A DNA stretch of 7,169 nucleotides. Origin: Deltaproteobacteria bacterium. Its GTDB lineage: Bacteria > Desulfobacterota > Dissulfuribacteria > Dissulfuribacterales > UBA3076. Where the stretch lies: the NCBI GenBank assembly GCA_030618205.1, contig JAUXDR010000051.1, forward strand, positions 1 through 7,169, given 5' to 3'. Below, piece after piece: positions 6,012 through 7,169 of this stretch. Both the position numbers and the translations under genes were made by a program. The notes beneath the pieces were generated by a model that saw only the letters and a program-made list of their open reading frames with translations, was not told the origin of the DNA and did not search any database. The number at the start of each line of letters is the position of its first letter. The stretch's first letter is position 1.

Positions 6012-6863
6012 ATGCTGTTGGTAACGTCAAATATCTCTGGAAACACCTCCTTAGGACGTAAGCGAGTGATGGAAAAGACCGCGAAAATACCACTTAGAGA
6101 TTATACTGACGCTTTTTTCGGCAACAGTCAATCACTCACGCAGGAGAAACGTGAAGAACTGATCCTCAAGTATTCTCCTCTGATAAAATACATTGCTGGA
6201 AGACTCGCCATGCGCCTACCCCCAAACATATCCCAAGATGATCTCATAAGCTCAGGAGTCATCGGATTAATGGATGCTATTGAGAAATTTGATTCATCAA
6301 AAAAAATCCGATTCAAGACTTACGCGGAATTCCGTATTCGTGGGGCCATGTTGGATGAACTCAGATCCCTTGATTGGGTCCCGAGATCCATACGGAAAAA
6401 GACTACAGAACTGGAAAAGACATACCAATATCTGGAAAAAGATCTTAATCGACCCCCCAAAGACAAAGAAGTTGCCGAGGCATTGGGAATCAGCATAGAA
6501 AAATTCTACAAATTATTGGATAAAACAAAGAACATAACCTTCCTTGACATAGAAACTATCCGCAGAAGAATGCCGGACAATAATCAAGATGATCTCTTTG
6601 ATTTAATAGCAGACGATAGTGAGATAAATCCCTTTGCCTTATTGAATAAAACAGAGATCAAAGAAATTTTGATAAAAGCCATAACCGCTCTCCCGGAAAA
6701 GGAAAAAATCGTAATCTCTCTTTATTACTACGAGGATCTCACAATGCGAGAAATAGGGGAAATTATGGGATATACGGAATCCCGCATATCTCAGATGCAC
6801 ACTAAGGCCATGTTGAGACTTAGGGTCCGTTTAGCCCCTGTCGCAAAGGAGATCGATGGATAA
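6012..6863 (+). CDS. fliA: RNA polymerase sigma factor FliA (sigma-28, flagellar)
   Basis: A 283-residue sigma-70-family factor of the FliA/WhiG group, which directs transcription of late flagellar, motor and chemotaxis genes and is normally held by the anti-sigma FlgM. Region 2 covers about residues 45-125, with YSPLIKYIAGRLAMRLP and the diagnostic FKTYAEFRIRGAMLDELRS (101-119) DWVPRSIRKK stretch that melts and reads the -10. Region 3 runs about 126-200 (LNRPPKDKEVAEALG). Region 4 runs about 216-275, with the helix-turn-helix LTMREIGEIMGYTESRISQ (243-261) for the -35. Start choice: ATG 6012 has AGGAGG (5999-6004) 7 nt upstream. The in-frame ATG 5994 lies before this SD, and ATG 6069 has no SD. 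The N-terminal 30 residues are not typical of FliA and may be a short extension. No flhA/flhF/flhG neighbours are seen; a long leader precedes it and a repeat element follows within a few bases. Confidence 0.95.
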   Translation: MLLVTSNISGNTSLGRKRVMEKTAKIPLRDYTDAFFGNSQSLTQEKREELILKYSPLIKYIAGRLAMRLPPNISQDDLISSGVIGLMDAIEKFDSSKKIRFKTYAEFRIRGAMLDELRSLDWVPRSIRKKTTELEKTYQYLEKDLNRPPKDKEVAEALGISIEKFYKLLDKTKNITFLDIETIRRRMPDNNQDDLFDLIADDSEINPFALLNKTEIKEILIKAITALPEKEKIVISLYYYEDLTMREIGEIMGYTESRISQMHTKAMLRLRVRLAPVAKEIDG

Positions 6864-6867
6864 CATT

Positions 6868-7034
6868 AGAGCCGTTTGCAAAACCCCATCTTTGATCGGG
6901 ACTGCCGTTCCGAGATCAATGCCCCGATGGCCACGTTGCTCGTCGTCAAAAATGCTCACATACACAAGTACGCTCCGCTTTTTTCATCCTCGCGCCTTGC
7001 CCTCGAACAAAATCCATGAGTTTTGCAAGAGGTT
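6868..7034. repeat. Repeat-like element bounded by inverted TTGCAAAAC motifs (MITE-like)
   Basis: TTGCAAAAC (6876-6884) and its perfect reverse complement GTTTTGCAA (7020-7028) bracket about 150 bp; partial matches extend outward (AGRNCC) and inward. Inside are ATCGGG/CCCGAT arms (6895-6900 with the copy near 6922-6930) and a GATC...GATC quasi-palindrome, so it is rich in structure but encodes no credible protein. It starts about 5 bp after the fliA stop. The interior resembles, from memory, dispersed intergenic repeats of Deltaproteobacteria; I cannot confirm this here. No clear target-site duplication is visible. Confidence 0.5.
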
Positions 7035-7059
7035 CTCTTACAGGTCATTTCCTTTTTTA

Positions 7060-7091
7060 AATTCAAAATTTAGAATTTAGAATTCAAAATT
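7060..7091. repeat. AT-rich short repeat
   Basis: AATTCAAAATT occurs at 7060-7070 and again at 7081-7091, separated by tandem TAGAATT units. It is simple-sequence DNA of unknown role, and also gives an A/T-rich flank to the hairpin that follows. Confidence 0.6.
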
Positions 7092-7130
7092 GTGTCTGAA
7101 CTGCTTTTTCGTTCAGACACTGACTATTTT
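7092..7130 (+). terminator. Rho-independent terminator candidate
   Basis: GTGTCTGAAC (7092-7101) and GTTCAGACAC (7111-7120) form a perfect 10-bp stem with a 9-nt loop, followed by TGACTATTTTTC. The short T-run starts 6 nt after the stem, so termination may be moderate. It could end the fliA transcript; with the AT-rich flank on the other side it could also act on a convergent minus-strand transcript. Confidence 0.65.
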
Positions 7131-7169
7131 TCATTTCCACTTGGGACCAAAAAGGATTACAAAGTCCTG

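Larger units (their letters stand above)
6864..7169. other. Intergenic region downstream of fliA
   Basis: This 306-bp stretch to the window end contains the repeat-like element, an AT-rich repeat and a terminator hairpin. After the hairpin, 7131-7169 shows no start of a gene that I can support. Confidence 0.6.

Noticed and set aside
6856..7080. Plus-strand open frame of 74 codons covering the end of fliA and the repeat-like element
   Set aside because: It starts inside fliA in another frame, has unprotein-like composition, and is explained by the non-coding repeat.

Overview
The window looks like chromosomal DNA from a Gram-negative, motile, anaerobic bacterium, most likely a sulfate-reducer-like member of the Desulfobacterota (former Deltaproteobacteria). 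This is an inference from three things: a RACo-type corrinoid-protein reductive activator, lipopolysaccharide heptose chemistry (an RfaE2-type nucleotidyltransferase) and a FliA flagellar sigma factor. The simple repeats in the intergenic DNA also fit, as far as I recall such genomes. No rRNA, tRNA, CRISPR array, transposase gene or phage gene was seen.

Layout. Positions 1-990 (+) hold the 3' part of a gene of unknown function with faint resemblance to the GalT/HIT fold. It converges with, and overlaps by 9 bp, a complete minus-strand gene (982-2865) for an N-terminal [2Fe-2S] plus ASKHA-domain protein of the RACo/DUF4445 family. A 178-bp divergent promoter region (2866-3043) separates that gene from a plus-strand pair. 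The pair is an NAD-dependent UDP-sugar epimerase (3044-3994) and, 19 bp later, an unusual two-domain protein (4014-5291). That protein has a complete nitrilase-superfamily domain with an intact Glu-Lys-Cys triad, followed by a complete RfaE2-type ADP-heptose-forming nucleotidyltransferase domain. The pair probably forms a small envelope-sugar operon.

Positions 5292-6011 are about 720 bp without a recognisable protein gene but with several local structures: an octamer tandem repeat, a CRP/FNR-geometry dyad upstream of a perfect -10 box, nested inverted repeats, a possible decayed minus-strand reading frame, and a tiny ORF with a very strong ribosome binding site and C8 and T8 tracts. Then comes fliA (6012-6863, +), the sigma-28 factor for late flagellar genes. 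Beyond it lies a repeat-like element bounded by inverted TTGCAAAAC motifs (about 6868-7034), an AT-rich repeat and a strong 10-bp hairpin terminator (7092-7130).

The three functional blocks (corrinoid activator, envelope sugar, flagellar sigma) do not obviously form one pathway. I do not see a clearly new defence or mobile system. The most unusual protein-level feature is the amidohydrolase-nucleotidyltransferase fusion; the most unusual DNA-level features are in the fliA leader and the element just after fliA.
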